A stretch of DNA of 64,000 nt, taken from positions 62,001-126,000 of the forward strand of contig NZ_WURB01000009.1 of NCBI RefSeq assembly GCF_009830105.1, written 5' to 3'. The position numbers and the translations under genes are program-made. The notes below the pieces were generated by a model that was given only the letters and a program-made list of their open reading frames with translations, ran no database searches and was not told where the DNA came from. This document shows positions 57,462-64,000 of this stretch, in pieces. Origin of the DNA: Microvirga makkahensis (GTDB lineage: Bacteria; Pseudomonadota; Alphaproteobacteria; Rhizobiales; Beijerinckiaceae). The first letter of the stretch is position 1, and every line of letters starts with the position of its first letter.

Positions 57462-58271
57462 ATGACGACTATCGAAACAGGTACTTTCCTGAGCCGGATT
57501 CCCTTCGTCCGAATCGGCCCCGGCTCTGATCCCATCGTCGTTCTCAACGGCGGACAGGCCTTTGTCCGGCGTCCCACGCCCGCCCGCGCAGAGCGAGACG
57601 CCAGGCGCATCGCGCGACTCCTGCCCTCTCACCGCACGATCTATGTGCTGGGCTACGATCCCGCTCCGCCCGCAGGCTACAGCATCGACCTGATCGTGAG
57701 CGACGTGTCGCGGATCCTGCGCGATGACATCGGCCCCGCCAGCGTGATGGGCATCTCCTTCGGCGGCTTCGTGGCGGCGCGCCTCGCGGCGGATCATCCC
57801 GATCTCGTGAAGGATCTGATCCTGATGGTGAGCGCCCACCGCCTCTCAGATCAAGGCCGCCGCAGTGTCGACAGGCAGATCGAATACGCCTGGCAAGGCG
57901 ACTTCGAGGGCTTTCTCGACGAGTTCGGCCTCGTCTTCCGGCGCCCCTGGCTCAACTGGCTGCTGCGCCTGCGCTTCAAGCAGGAGCGGAAGAGGCTGAA
58001 CGAGACGATGAACGATTCCGCGATCATCGTCCGGGGTCTCCACGCCGTCGCTGGCGAGGATTTCGGCAAGGATCCCTCCTGGCTGCGGGCTATCCGGGCC
58101 CGCACCCTCATCGTCGGCGCGACGCGCGACCCGTTCTTCGATGCGGACGCGATGGAGGAGACGGCCCGCCTGATCGCCGGAGCCCACCTCAAGCTCTTCA
58201 AGGGCGAAACTCACATGCTGCCCGTCGAGCGGGCGCGGGACGTGGCGAAGGTCGTGAGAGCGTTTCTATGA
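57462..58271 (+). CDS. Alpha/beta-hydrolase fold protein
   Basis: A 269-residue alpha/beta hydrolase. The nucleophile elbow is GISFGG (Ser about 103), with VVLNGGQAF as the oxyanion strand, an Asp in RTLIVGATRDPFF and a His in KGETHMLPVER near the end, completing the triad. RPWLNWLLRLRF may form a lid. The ATG at 57462 fits better than a TTG at 57441. Substrate unknown; the family covers esterases, peptidases and C-C hydrolases. It converges on purC across a short inverted repeat. Confidence 0.88.
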   Translation: MTTIETGTFLSRIPFVRIGPGSDPIVVLNGGQAFVRRPTPARAERDARRIARLLPSHRTIYVLGYDPAPPAGYSIDLIVSDVSRILRDDIGPASVMGISFGGFVAARLAADHPDLVKDLILMVSAHRLSDQGRRSVDRQIEYAWQGDFEGFLDEFGLVFRRPWLNWLLRLRFKQERKRLNETMNDSAIIVRGLHAVAGEDFGKDPSWLRAIRARTLIVGATRDPFFDADAMEETARLIAGAHLKLFKGETHMLPVERARDVAKVVRAFL

Positions 58272-58288
58272 TCGAAGAACCGGCCAAA

Positions 58289-58313
58289 GGCGGAGCTGCA
58301 CGGCGGCTCCGCC
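58289..58313. terminator. Possible bidirectional stem-loop between hydrolase gene and purC
   Basis: GGCGGAGC-TGCACGGCG-GCTCCGCC, an 8-bp perfect stem between two convergent stops. No clear T-run on either strand, so termination is only suggested. Confidence 0.4.
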
Positions 58314-58331
58314 CGAAGCCCGCGCTACGAT

Positions 58332-59306
58332 CTAAAAGTACCGAGCCAGATTCCTCCGGATGCGCTCCAGCACCGGCACGCCGGGATCCGGCAGCGCGAA
58401 GGTCTGGCCGGTGATGCGCTCGAAGGCGTCGATATAGATCCGCGAGGTTTCGAGAATCACCTCGGCGGGGATCTCGGGGATCGGGTCCTTGTATGGATCG
58501 CAGCGGGCGACGACCCAGCTGCGCACGAAATCCTTGTCGAAGCTGTCTGGCCGCTCGCCCGCCTCGAAGCGCTGGGGATAACTCTCCGCGAACCAGTAGC
58601 GGCTGCTGTCGGGCGTATGGATCTCGTCGGCGATCATGATCCGGCCGGCCTCGTCGATGCCGAATTCGTATTTCGTGTCGACGAGGATGAGGCCGCGCGC
58701 CGCCGCCATCTCGCGGCCTCGGGCGAAGAGAGCGAGGGCGTAATCGGACACGGTCCGCCACTGTTCGGCGGTCAGCAAGCCGCGCTCCACGATCTCCCTC
58801 GCGGTCAGCGGTTCGTCATGACCGCCGTGGAAGGCCTTCGTGGTGGGGGTGATGATGGTCTGCGGCAATTTCTGGTTGTCGCGCATGCCGTCCGGCAGGC
58901 GAATGCCGTAGATCTCGCGCTGGCCCTGCTTGTAGAGCGAGAGGATCGAGGTGCCCGTGGTTCCGGCCAGATAGTCTCGCACGACGATCTCGACGGGCAG
59001 GATGGTGAGCTTCTTGCACACGGCCACGTTGGGATCGGGATACTCGATGATGTGGTTGGGGCAGAGATCCGCCGTCTTCTCGAACCAGAAGCGGGCGGTC
59101 TGCGTGAGCACCTGACCTTTGAGCGGAATGGAGGCGAGATTGATGTCGAAGGCGCTGATCCGGTCCGAGGCGATGATGATGCGCCGCCCGTCGGGGAGAT
59201 CGAAATTGTCGCGGACCTTGCCCCGGTAATGATTCGGCAGATCCGGGATCGTCGCATCCTCGAGGATGTAACCGGAATAAGCCCGAAGGGCTGCTTGATC
59301 GACCAT
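58332..59306 (-). CDS. purC: Phosphoribosylaminoimidazole-succinocarboxamide synthase
   Basis: SAICAR synthase of purine biosynthesis: CAIR + Asp + ATP to SAICAR. The 324-residue product has [56 protein letters not shown] and [20 protein letters not shown] with [13 protein letters not shown], the family's ATP and substrate motifs. It is the longer eukaryote/alphaproteobacterial-like type rather than the 240-residue E. coli type. The ATG at 59306 is preferred over a GTG two codons upstream. No other purine genes are adjacent, and alphaproteobacteria often have more than one purC. Confidence 0.95.
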   Translation of the reverse strand: MVDQAALRAYSGYILEDATIPDLPNHYRGKVRDNFDLPDGRRIIIASDRISAFDINLASIPLKGQVLTQTARFWFEKTADLCPNHIIEYPDPNVAVCKKLTILPVEIVVRDYLAGTTGTSILSLYKQGQREIYGIRLPDGMRDNQKLPQTIITPTTKAFHGGHDEPLTAREIVERGLLTAEQWRTVSDYALALFARGREMAAARGLILVDTKYEFGIDEAGRIMIADEIHTPDSSRYWFAESYPQRFEAGERPDSFDKDFVRSWVVARCDPYKDPIPEIPAEVILETSRIYIDAFERITGQTFALPDPGVPVLERIRRNLARYF

Positions 59307-59434
59307 GCTCACCTGCCACGGCTGTTCGGTGGATATGCCTCCCGGGAGGCCTGGCGGAGTTCTAAACCGAATCGTCGAACAGGCCAGGCCCCAATCTCAA
59401 GAATCTCTCGGGAGGCGTGGCGCTTTCCACGGGT

Positions 59435-60460
59435 TCAATCGGCGCTGGCGTTCTGGCGCGGCACCACGTTGAGGCGGGAGAGCACCACCGTGGTCTCGTA
59501 GCCCTGCGCATCCACCACGGTCCATTGCTTGAGCGCGCTGGCGCGGCTGTCGAAGCGAAGGGTAATCTTGGAGGTTCCGCCGAGCGTCGCGCTGTCTTCG
59601 AAGCTCACCGTGATCATGCCGTCACGGCCGATCTGCACGTCGCGGACCTTGGTGTCGCGCGCCAGATCCACCTTATCCTGGACCAGGAACTTCAGGGGGG
59701 TCTGGCTGACGGGATAGACATCGTTGGTGCCCAGCTTCTTGTCCCGGATCGCCACGTTGCGGCCGTCGGAAACGATCTCGAGAGTGCTCGGCGGCGCATA
59801 GGCGAAATGCAGCCGCCCCGGGCGCTGGACGGTAAGGGTGCCCTCCACCTGCTGGCCGTTGGGGTTCTTCTGCACGAAATGGGCGGACATCTGGTCCATG
59901 CCGTTGAAATAGGCGTTCACCCGTTGGAGGGCCGCCGCCGGGGACGTGGGGTTCGGCGGTGAAACGGGCGTAACGGCGGCGGCCTGGGCCGCGACCGGAG
60001 TCGGGGTCGGCGCAGCCTGTGCGGGCGTGGAACGGGCAGGCTTCGGCGGCTCGGTCAGCTTCACAGGCGTGGGGTCGGGCGCCTTCGGCGTCTCGGCGCT
60101 CCGCGTCTCGGACGGCGAGGCAGGCTTCCGGGGCTCAGGCGTGGCCTGCTTGATCGCTGGAGCAGGAGACGGTTTGGGCGCGGGTTGCGGTGCCGCGGCC
60201 GGCTGCGGTTTAGGCTGCGCGGCCTGCTGCCGGACAGGTGCCTTCGGCTTGGGCGCAGCGGTCCCGGTCTGCGGCTCCGACTGCTGAACCGGAGCAGCCT
60301 GTGGCTGGGTCGCAGGAGCCCCCTGTCCCTGGTTGGGCTTGAAGATGCTGTCGAGGAAGCGTGTCAGCGGATCGGACGCTCGCTGCTGAGCGGCAACCGG
60401 CGAGGCAAATGCCAGCGCGAGGACGAGACCGATGGAGCGACGCAGAGACTTCTGGAGCAT
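59435..60460 (-). CDS. lolA: Outer-membrane lipoprotein carrier LolA with long proline-rich N-terminus
   Basis: A periplasmic chaperone that carries lipoproteins from LolCDE to the outer membrane. The 341-residue chain has a signal peptide (RRSIGLVLALAFASPVAAQ) and a Pro/Ala/Gln-rich linker of about 150 residues (KPQPAAAPQPAPKPSPAPA). The LolA domain follows (about 170-335): AYFNGMDQMSAHFVQ, GTLTVQRPGRLHFAY, EIVSDGRNVAIRDKKLG and STSKITL-like strands ending VVLSRLNVVPRQN. Typical LolA is about 200 residues, so the linker is an addition seen in some Hyphomicrobiales. I chose the ATG at 60460 as the first that gives a proper signal peptide. LolA-like family membership is firm; the exact role is inferred. 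Confidence 0.88.
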   Translation of the reverse strand: MLQKSLRRSIGLVLALAFASPVAAQQRASDPLTRFLDSIFKPNQGQGAPATQPQAAPVQQSEPQTGTAAPKPKAPVRQQAAQPKPQPAAAPQPAPKPSPAPAIKQATPEPRKPASPSETRSAETPKAPDPTPVKLTEPPKPARSTPAQAAPTPTPVAAQAAAVTPVSPPNPTSPAAALQRVNAYFNGMDQMSAHFVQKNPNGQQVEGTLTVQRPGRLHFAYAPPSTLEIVSDGRNVAIRDKKLGTNDVYPVSQTPLKFLVQDKVDLARDTKVRDVQIGRDGMITVSFEDSATLGGTSKITLRFDSRASALKQWTVVDAQGYETTVVLSRLNVVPRQNASAD

Positions 60461-60640
60461 GACCCGACTGCAAACCCGAAAGAACAAGCAATGTCCGCCC
60501 CAGGCGCGAAACCGTGGCGGCCACGCCTTATCGCGTCGATTAAGGGCTGAATGAAGGCATTCACTTGGTGATGAAAGCGCGTCGCGTCCAGGGGTGACGG
60601 AAACTTTGCGGCCCCGGTCGCCATCGGCGCCCATCACTCA

Positions 60641-61177
60641 TCACGCGGCATTTGCGAATTCATCCTCGTCATCCACGGGACGGACCGGCGCAGGCTTGGG
60701 CTTGGGCTTGGGCCTCGCCGCGCGCGGGCGGGACTGACGCTTCTTCTTTGCAGGCTTCCTGGTACCCGCACCGCCCCACCATCCCTGCCAGCTCCAGGCG
60801 CCCGGCCCCAGGAGCAGGTAGAACAGCAGCCCGGACAGGATTCCCGCATGAGCGAGGAACAGCGCTTCCTCCATCTGGCGGTTCAGGCCGCCATATTCCC
60901 AGAACCGGTGCAGGGCTCCGGTGGTGACCACGAGGGTAGCGATCAGGACCATCGCGCTCAGGCGCGGCGCAAGACCGAGGATCAGGGCGAGCGGAGCCAC
61001 GATTTCCGCGACCGCGATGCCGGCCGCCACGATATCTCCATAGGGGATGCCCTTCAGGGTGAGAGCCGCAGCGAAGCCTGAGATGTTAGTCAGCCTGACG
61101 ATGGCGGACGGCAGGAAGCAGCAGGCCAGCAGGAGGCGGCCCAGGAGCAGGATCCCGTTCGTCGTGCCCGCATTCAT
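60641..61177 (-). CDS. DoxX-family membrane protein
   Basis: A 178-residue inner-membrane protein with four predicted helices: GILLLGRLLLACCFLPSAIV, IVAAGIAVAEIVAPLALILG, LSAMVLIATLVVTTGALHRF and ALFLAHAGILSGLLFYLLLG. RLTNISGFAAALTLKGIPYG between helices 1 and 2 is the DoxX pattern. The C-terminal 45 residues are a basic Lys/Arg/Pro tail (KPAKKKRQSRPRAARPKPKP), unusually long. DoxX proteins are linked to thiosulfate:quinone oxidation in some archaea and to redox systems elsewhere; function here unknown. Confidence 0.88.
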   Translation of the reverse strand: MNAGTTNGILLLGRLLLACCFLPSAIVRLTNISGFAAALTLKGIPYGDIVAAGIAVAEIVAPLALILGLAPRLSAMVLIATLVVTTGALHRFWEYGGLNRQMEEALFLAHAGILSGLLFYLLLGPGAWSWQGWWGGAGTRKPAKKKRQSRPRAARPKPKPKPAPVRPVDDEDEFANAA

Positions 61178-61301
61178 GATGAAGTCCCCCCTCTGCGTCC
61201 GCGCCCGCGGAATCAGGCGCCGCCGCCCGCATTAGAGGCAGGGGTTCTTAACCTGTCCTTAGCAGGCCGGACTTCTCCGAGGCCATTCCGCAGGGGTGCG
61301 T

Positions 61302-62294
61302 TCAGAGCTTCAGGTTTCTTTCGCGCAGCATGGTCTCCCAGCGCAGGGTGTGCTCCACGATGGTCGCGAGATCGTCATAGCGGGGCTGCCAGTCGAGGCT
61401 CGAACGGAGCCGGGTCGAATCCGCCACGATGGTGACCGGGTCCCCGTCGCGCCGCAGAGCGATCCGCGCCTCAAGCGGCCGTCCGGACACCTTGCGGACC
61501 GTATCGATCACCTCCGAGACGGAATAGCCGTGCCCGTAGCCGCAATTCGCCACGAGGCTCTCGCCGCCCGCGCCGAGATGGTCGAGCGCCCGCATATGGG
61601 CCGAGATCAGGTCGCTCACATGGATGTAGTCGCGGATGCAGGTGCCGTCCGGCGTCGGATAATCCGTGCCGAAGACCTCCATGGACGGGCGCATGCCGAG
61701 CGCCGTCTGGACCGCCACCTTGATGAGATGGGTCGCATTCGCGGTGCACTGCCCATGCCGCATGGCGGGATCCGCCCCCGCCACGTTGAAGTAGCGCAGG
61801 ACGACGAAACGCATGCCGTGGGCCGCCGCCACCTCGCGCAGCATCACCTCAGTGAGCTGCTTGGAGCTGCCGTAGGGAGAGAGGGGCGCCAGCGGCGCAT
61901 CCTCGGCGATCGGCCTGTCGGACGCGTTGCCATAGACCGCCGCCGTAGAGGAGAAGACGAAAGTCTCGACACCGGCGGCCACCGCCGCCGCCAGCAGGGA
62001 GCGGCTCTTGACGGTGTTGTTGAGATGATAGCCGAGCGGATCGCGCAGGGATTCGGGCACGATGAGCTTGGCGGCAAAATGCACAATGGCGTCGATCGAA
62101 TGGGCCCGGAGGGTCTGGAGCACCAGCTCGTAATCGCCCACATCGCCGACCACGAGCGGCACGTCCTCGGGAACCGACCAGCGGAAGCCGGTCGAGAGAT
62201 TGTCCAAGACGACGGAATCGTGACCCGCATCGCGCAGAGCCAGCACCATATGGCCGCCGATATAGCCCGCCCCTCCAGTCACCAGTACTTTCAC
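61302..62294 (-). CDS. galE: UDP-glucose 4-epimerase
   Basis: GalE converts UDP-glucose and UDP-galactose for polysaccharide synthesis. The 330-residue enzyme has the NAD motif VTGGAGYIGGHMVLAL, DNLSTGF, VHFAAKLIVPESLRDPLGYH, the catalytic Tyr/Lys in SPYGSSKQLTE, RYFNVAGADP and GTCIRDYIHVSDLISAHMRA. All are close to the family standard. It is a single gene on the minus strand; no exopolysaccharide cluster is visible in this window. Confidence 0.95.
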   Translation of the reverse strand: MKVLVTGGAGYIGGHMVLALRDAGHDSVVLDNLSTGFRWSVPEDVPLVVGDVGDYELVLQTLRAHSIDAIVHFAAKLIVPESLRDPLGYHLNNTVKSRSLLAAAVAAGVETFVFSSTAAVYGNASDRPIAEDAPLAPLSPYGSSKQLTEVMLREVAAAHGMRFVVLRYFNVAGADPAMRHGQCTANATHLIKVAVQTALGMRPSMEVFGTDYPTPDGTCIRDYIHVSDLISAHMRALDHLGAGGESLVANCGYGHGYSVSEVIDTVRKVSGRPLEARIALRRDGDPVTIVADSTRLRSSLDWQPRYDDLATIVEHTLRWETMLRERNLKL

Positions 62295-62405
62295 GAAATC
62301 ACCTCGGCACCTTTTGCACCATCGTTACTCGAAAGACTCTGGATTTCCAGTGCCGTCTGCTGGCAAAACAAGCCCACTACACGGCCATTCCTGACAGGGT
62401 GTCGC

Positions 62406-62717
62406 ATGAACGAGCGTACGGAATATTGGTGGGTCCACCACGATTCCCGGATCCAGCCGGCGGAAGTCGGATTCATCGGCGGGATTCCCATGCATTTCCG
62501 GTTCATCGGCACCGAAGGCCGCCTTCGCGCGGAAGCCGCCGAACTGGTCGAGCGGCTGCCGATGCCGCCCGCACCTGTTTTCCGCCCCCAAGCCGCCATT
62601 GCTGCGGCTCCGGCCGCGAAGCCTCAAAAATCCGGATCCTGGCTGTGGTTCATCGGCATCCTGCTTCTGATCTTCGTCGTACAGTGCTCAGGGCCGATCT
62701 TCGATGCGATCAAATAG
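62406..62717 (+). CDS. Small membrane-anchored hypothetical protein
   Basis: A 103-residue protein of unknown function. The first 50 residues (MNERTEYWWVHHDSRIQPAE, IPMHFRFIGTEGRLRAEAAE) look globular, then a Pro/Ala linker, and a C-terminal membrane helix (SGSWLWFIGILLLIFVVQC). It is tail-anchored by appearance. The plus strand stays open far upstream in this frame, but that region is antisense to galE; only this end is coding. Confidence 0.65.
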   Translation: MNERTEYWWVHHDSRIQPAEVGFIGGIPMHFRFIGTEGRLRAEAAELVERLPMPPAPVFRPQAAIAAAPAAKPQKSGSWLWFIGILLLIFVVQCSGPIFDAIK

Positions 62718-62833
62718 GAACGGCAGATGAGGCAAGCCTCCCGAGGCCTGCGCATTCACCTGTCGGATCAAGAGGCGCGGTAACTTGGCAGGGCGCGAGG
62801 TCGGGGAACCACCTCGGACGGCACGCGCCTCGC

Positions 62834-63232
62834 TCAAGCCGCGTCGAGATGCGGCGGCTCGAAGGTGCTCTTGATGGGGTGAGGATTCCAGTCCTGGCGC
62901 GGAGCCGGCAGCATCTCGGCGGAGGCCATTTCCATCTTCCTGGACCACCGCAGCGCGAATTGGGAAGCCGCGTTCCGGCTCTCGAACCCGACGATGCCGC
63001 CACCGCTCAGGAACAGGTGGACATCGTGGGACGCTTCCGTTTGCTCGAGCCAGTAAACCACCTCGAGCTTGAGCGCGGACTTACCCTTGTTCCAGACATC
63101 CCAATCGGTGATCATGAAGACGAAGGGCCACCGTCTCGCATAGGCTTCGACTGCGTAGCAGGCCGACAAGGCCAGTTCCTCATCGCGGACGGTGGCGACA
63201 ATGACTCTTTTCATCTCGTCCAGATCCGTCAT
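62834..63232 (-). CDS. Hypothetical protein
   Basis: A 132-residue soluble protein I do not recognise. It starts MTDLDEMKRVIVATVRDEEL, with alternating helix and strand predictions (FVFMITDWDVWNKGKSALKL, VYWLEQTEASHDVHLFLSGG, FESRNAASQFALRWSRKME) and a flexible C-terminal tail. No signal or membrane segment. The ATG at 63232 is preferred; upstream codons would add an unrelated stretch. Confidence 0.65.
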   Translation of the reverse strand: MTDLDEMKRVIVATVRDEELALSACYAVEAYARRWPFVFMITDWDVWNKGKSALKLEVVYWLEQTEASHDVHLFLSGGGIVGFESRNAASQFALRWSRKMEMASAEMLPAPRQDWNPHPIKSTFEPPHLDAA

Positions 63233-63501
63233 CGCCCAGCCCCACGTCCTCGAATCCGCCGATTGCGGACATCCCGCAATCCGAAACGGCGACACTTCTA
63301 GTCTACCTCATAGGAGTTAAACAAGGTCCCGCCTGAGAGTTCCAGCGCCTTGGCATTCATCCCGAACCAGGGGCCCTGCTCCCGCGGCACCGCAGCCGAC
63401 CGTCCGCCCACAGACACAAAAATGCCGGGATGCTTCGGAAGCCTCTTGGTTGACCTTCCCTCAGCCCGCGCTTCCTTCGCGATGTTTCAAGAGGCAACGA
63501 C

Positions 63502-64000
63502 ATGAGCGTCAATTGGGATATCCTGGTCCCCGGCCCTGGCGGCGTTCTCATTCCCACCTACGGCAAATACGGTGGGCCAGGCTATTCCGATGGCGAGGTG
63601 CTCGACTACCCCACTCAGCCCGTGGATTACTCGTCCAAGCCGGTCGATGCTCTCGATGCCTTGTTCAAGCGGCACGACAAGGCCTATGACTCGCTCGACC
63701 CTCTTGATCGGGCCATCGGCGACCTCGCGCTGCTGGAAGGCATCTCAAGGCTTCCGAACGGGCAGCTGGACCCGGAGGCCAGCGTCTATGCGGGCCTGGC
63801 GACCCTGCTCTTCATTCAGCAATTGACGATCGTAAACGACCATCCCGAACTGCTGTCGGAGAAAGCCGCCATTCGATACACCAGCGGCGCACTGCACGAT
63901 ATCGAACGGGGGCTCGCCGAGCTGGATGCATCCGACCGCACCGCCCTTCAGGATTGGCTGGAGGATACCGCCATCGCCGCGGGCGGAACCGTCGCCGAAG
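63502..64000 (+). CDS. Protein with phospholipase A2-like N-terminal motif (partial)
   Basis: The first 166 codons of a protein that runs beyond the window. Residues about 20-35 (YGKYGGPGYSDGE) resemble the YxGPGN calcium loop. PVDALDALFKRHDKAYDSLD (about 48-67) carries the His-Asp dyad and spacing of secreted phospholipase A2-type domains, as in some bacterial and parvoviral proteins. No signal peptide is visible (MSVNWDILVPG). Similar N-termini occur on alphaproteobacterial RTX-like calcium-binding proteins, so repeats may follow outside the window. Function inferred from the motif only. Confidence 0.6.
   Translation, partial: MSVNWDILVPGPGGVLIPTYGKYGGPGYSDGEVLDYPTQPVDYSSKPVDALDALFKRHDKAYDSLDPLDRAIGDLALLEGISRLPNGQLDPEASVYAGLATLLFIQQLTIVNDHPELLSEKAAIRYTSGALHDIERGLAELDASDRTALQDWLEDTAIAAGGTVAE

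Noticed and set aside
61296-62405. Long plus-strand open frame running into the small membrane protein gene
   Set aside because: This part is antisense to galE; only the last 103 codons, from 62406, have protein-like features.

Overview
The window looks like chromosomal DNA from a GC-rich alphaproteobacterium of the Hyphomicrobiales. Methylobacteriaceae, and Microvirga-like bacteria in particular, are my best guess. The reasons are the GC-rich codon use, HWE-family histidine kinases, an S21 protein of alphaproteobacterial type, HrcA/CIRCE control of groESL, a proline-rich LolA, and a dispersed palindromic intergenic repeat of the kind common in this group. The taxonomy is an inference from reading, not from a database search.

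Layout. 1-8.5 kb: the start of a coniferyl-aldehyde-type dehydrogenase faces a peptide/opine-type ABC import operon (fused ATPase, aldehyde dehydrogenase, SDR oxidoreductase, solute-binding protein, two permeases). 8.6-17.4 kb: an LLM flavin oxidoreductase, an orphan TRAP solute receptor, a secreted unknown protein, groES-groEL with a CIRCE operator, slyX-trhO and an amidase. 17.7-22.1 kb: a Crp/Fnr regulator, two small unknown genes, and an Lrp/AsnC regulator divergent from arginase and ornithine cyclodeaminase (arginine to ornithine to proline). 22.2-27.0 kb: an amino-acid oxidoreductase with a polar amino-acid ABC importer (two permeases and a binding protein, no ATPase) and an RpiR-type regulator. 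27.1-28.1 kb: rpsU, a small conserved gene and a cold-shock gene.

28.6-45.2 kb is rich in signal transduction. It holds an HWE kinase with a ParD-like ribbon-helix-helix head, a PAS-GAF-HWE kinase with its own receiver protein, a metallo-beta-lactamase-fold hydrolase beside a 1-Cys peroxiredoxin, an unknown HTH-like protein beside a zinc-ribbon class III cyclase, an 1108-residue hybrid kinase, and a membrane Cache-HAMP cyclase. Long stretches between these genes look non-coding or decayed. 45.4-47.0 kb holds two clear pseudogenes (MocR-type regulator, GFA-family enzyme). A cobalt-type nitrile hydratase operon follows, then the 3' part of a tRNA and an intact tRNA-Ser(GCT). Together these suggest an accessory, partly decaying region running to about 49.2 kb.

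49.5-64 kb returns to core-like content: RidA-family protein, lipopolysaccharide-type glycosyltransferase, EEP-family hydrolase, copA-cueR with a CueR-type promoter, a tyrosine phosphatase, an L,D-transpeptidase, a DUF1622 protein, an alpha/beta hydrolase, purC, lolA, a DoxX protein, galE, small unknown genes, and the start of a protein with a phospholipase-A2-like calcium/His-Asp motif that runs off the end. Seven copies of a palindromic repeat sit only downstream of genes. I saw no CRISPR array, no intact transposase and no rRNA.
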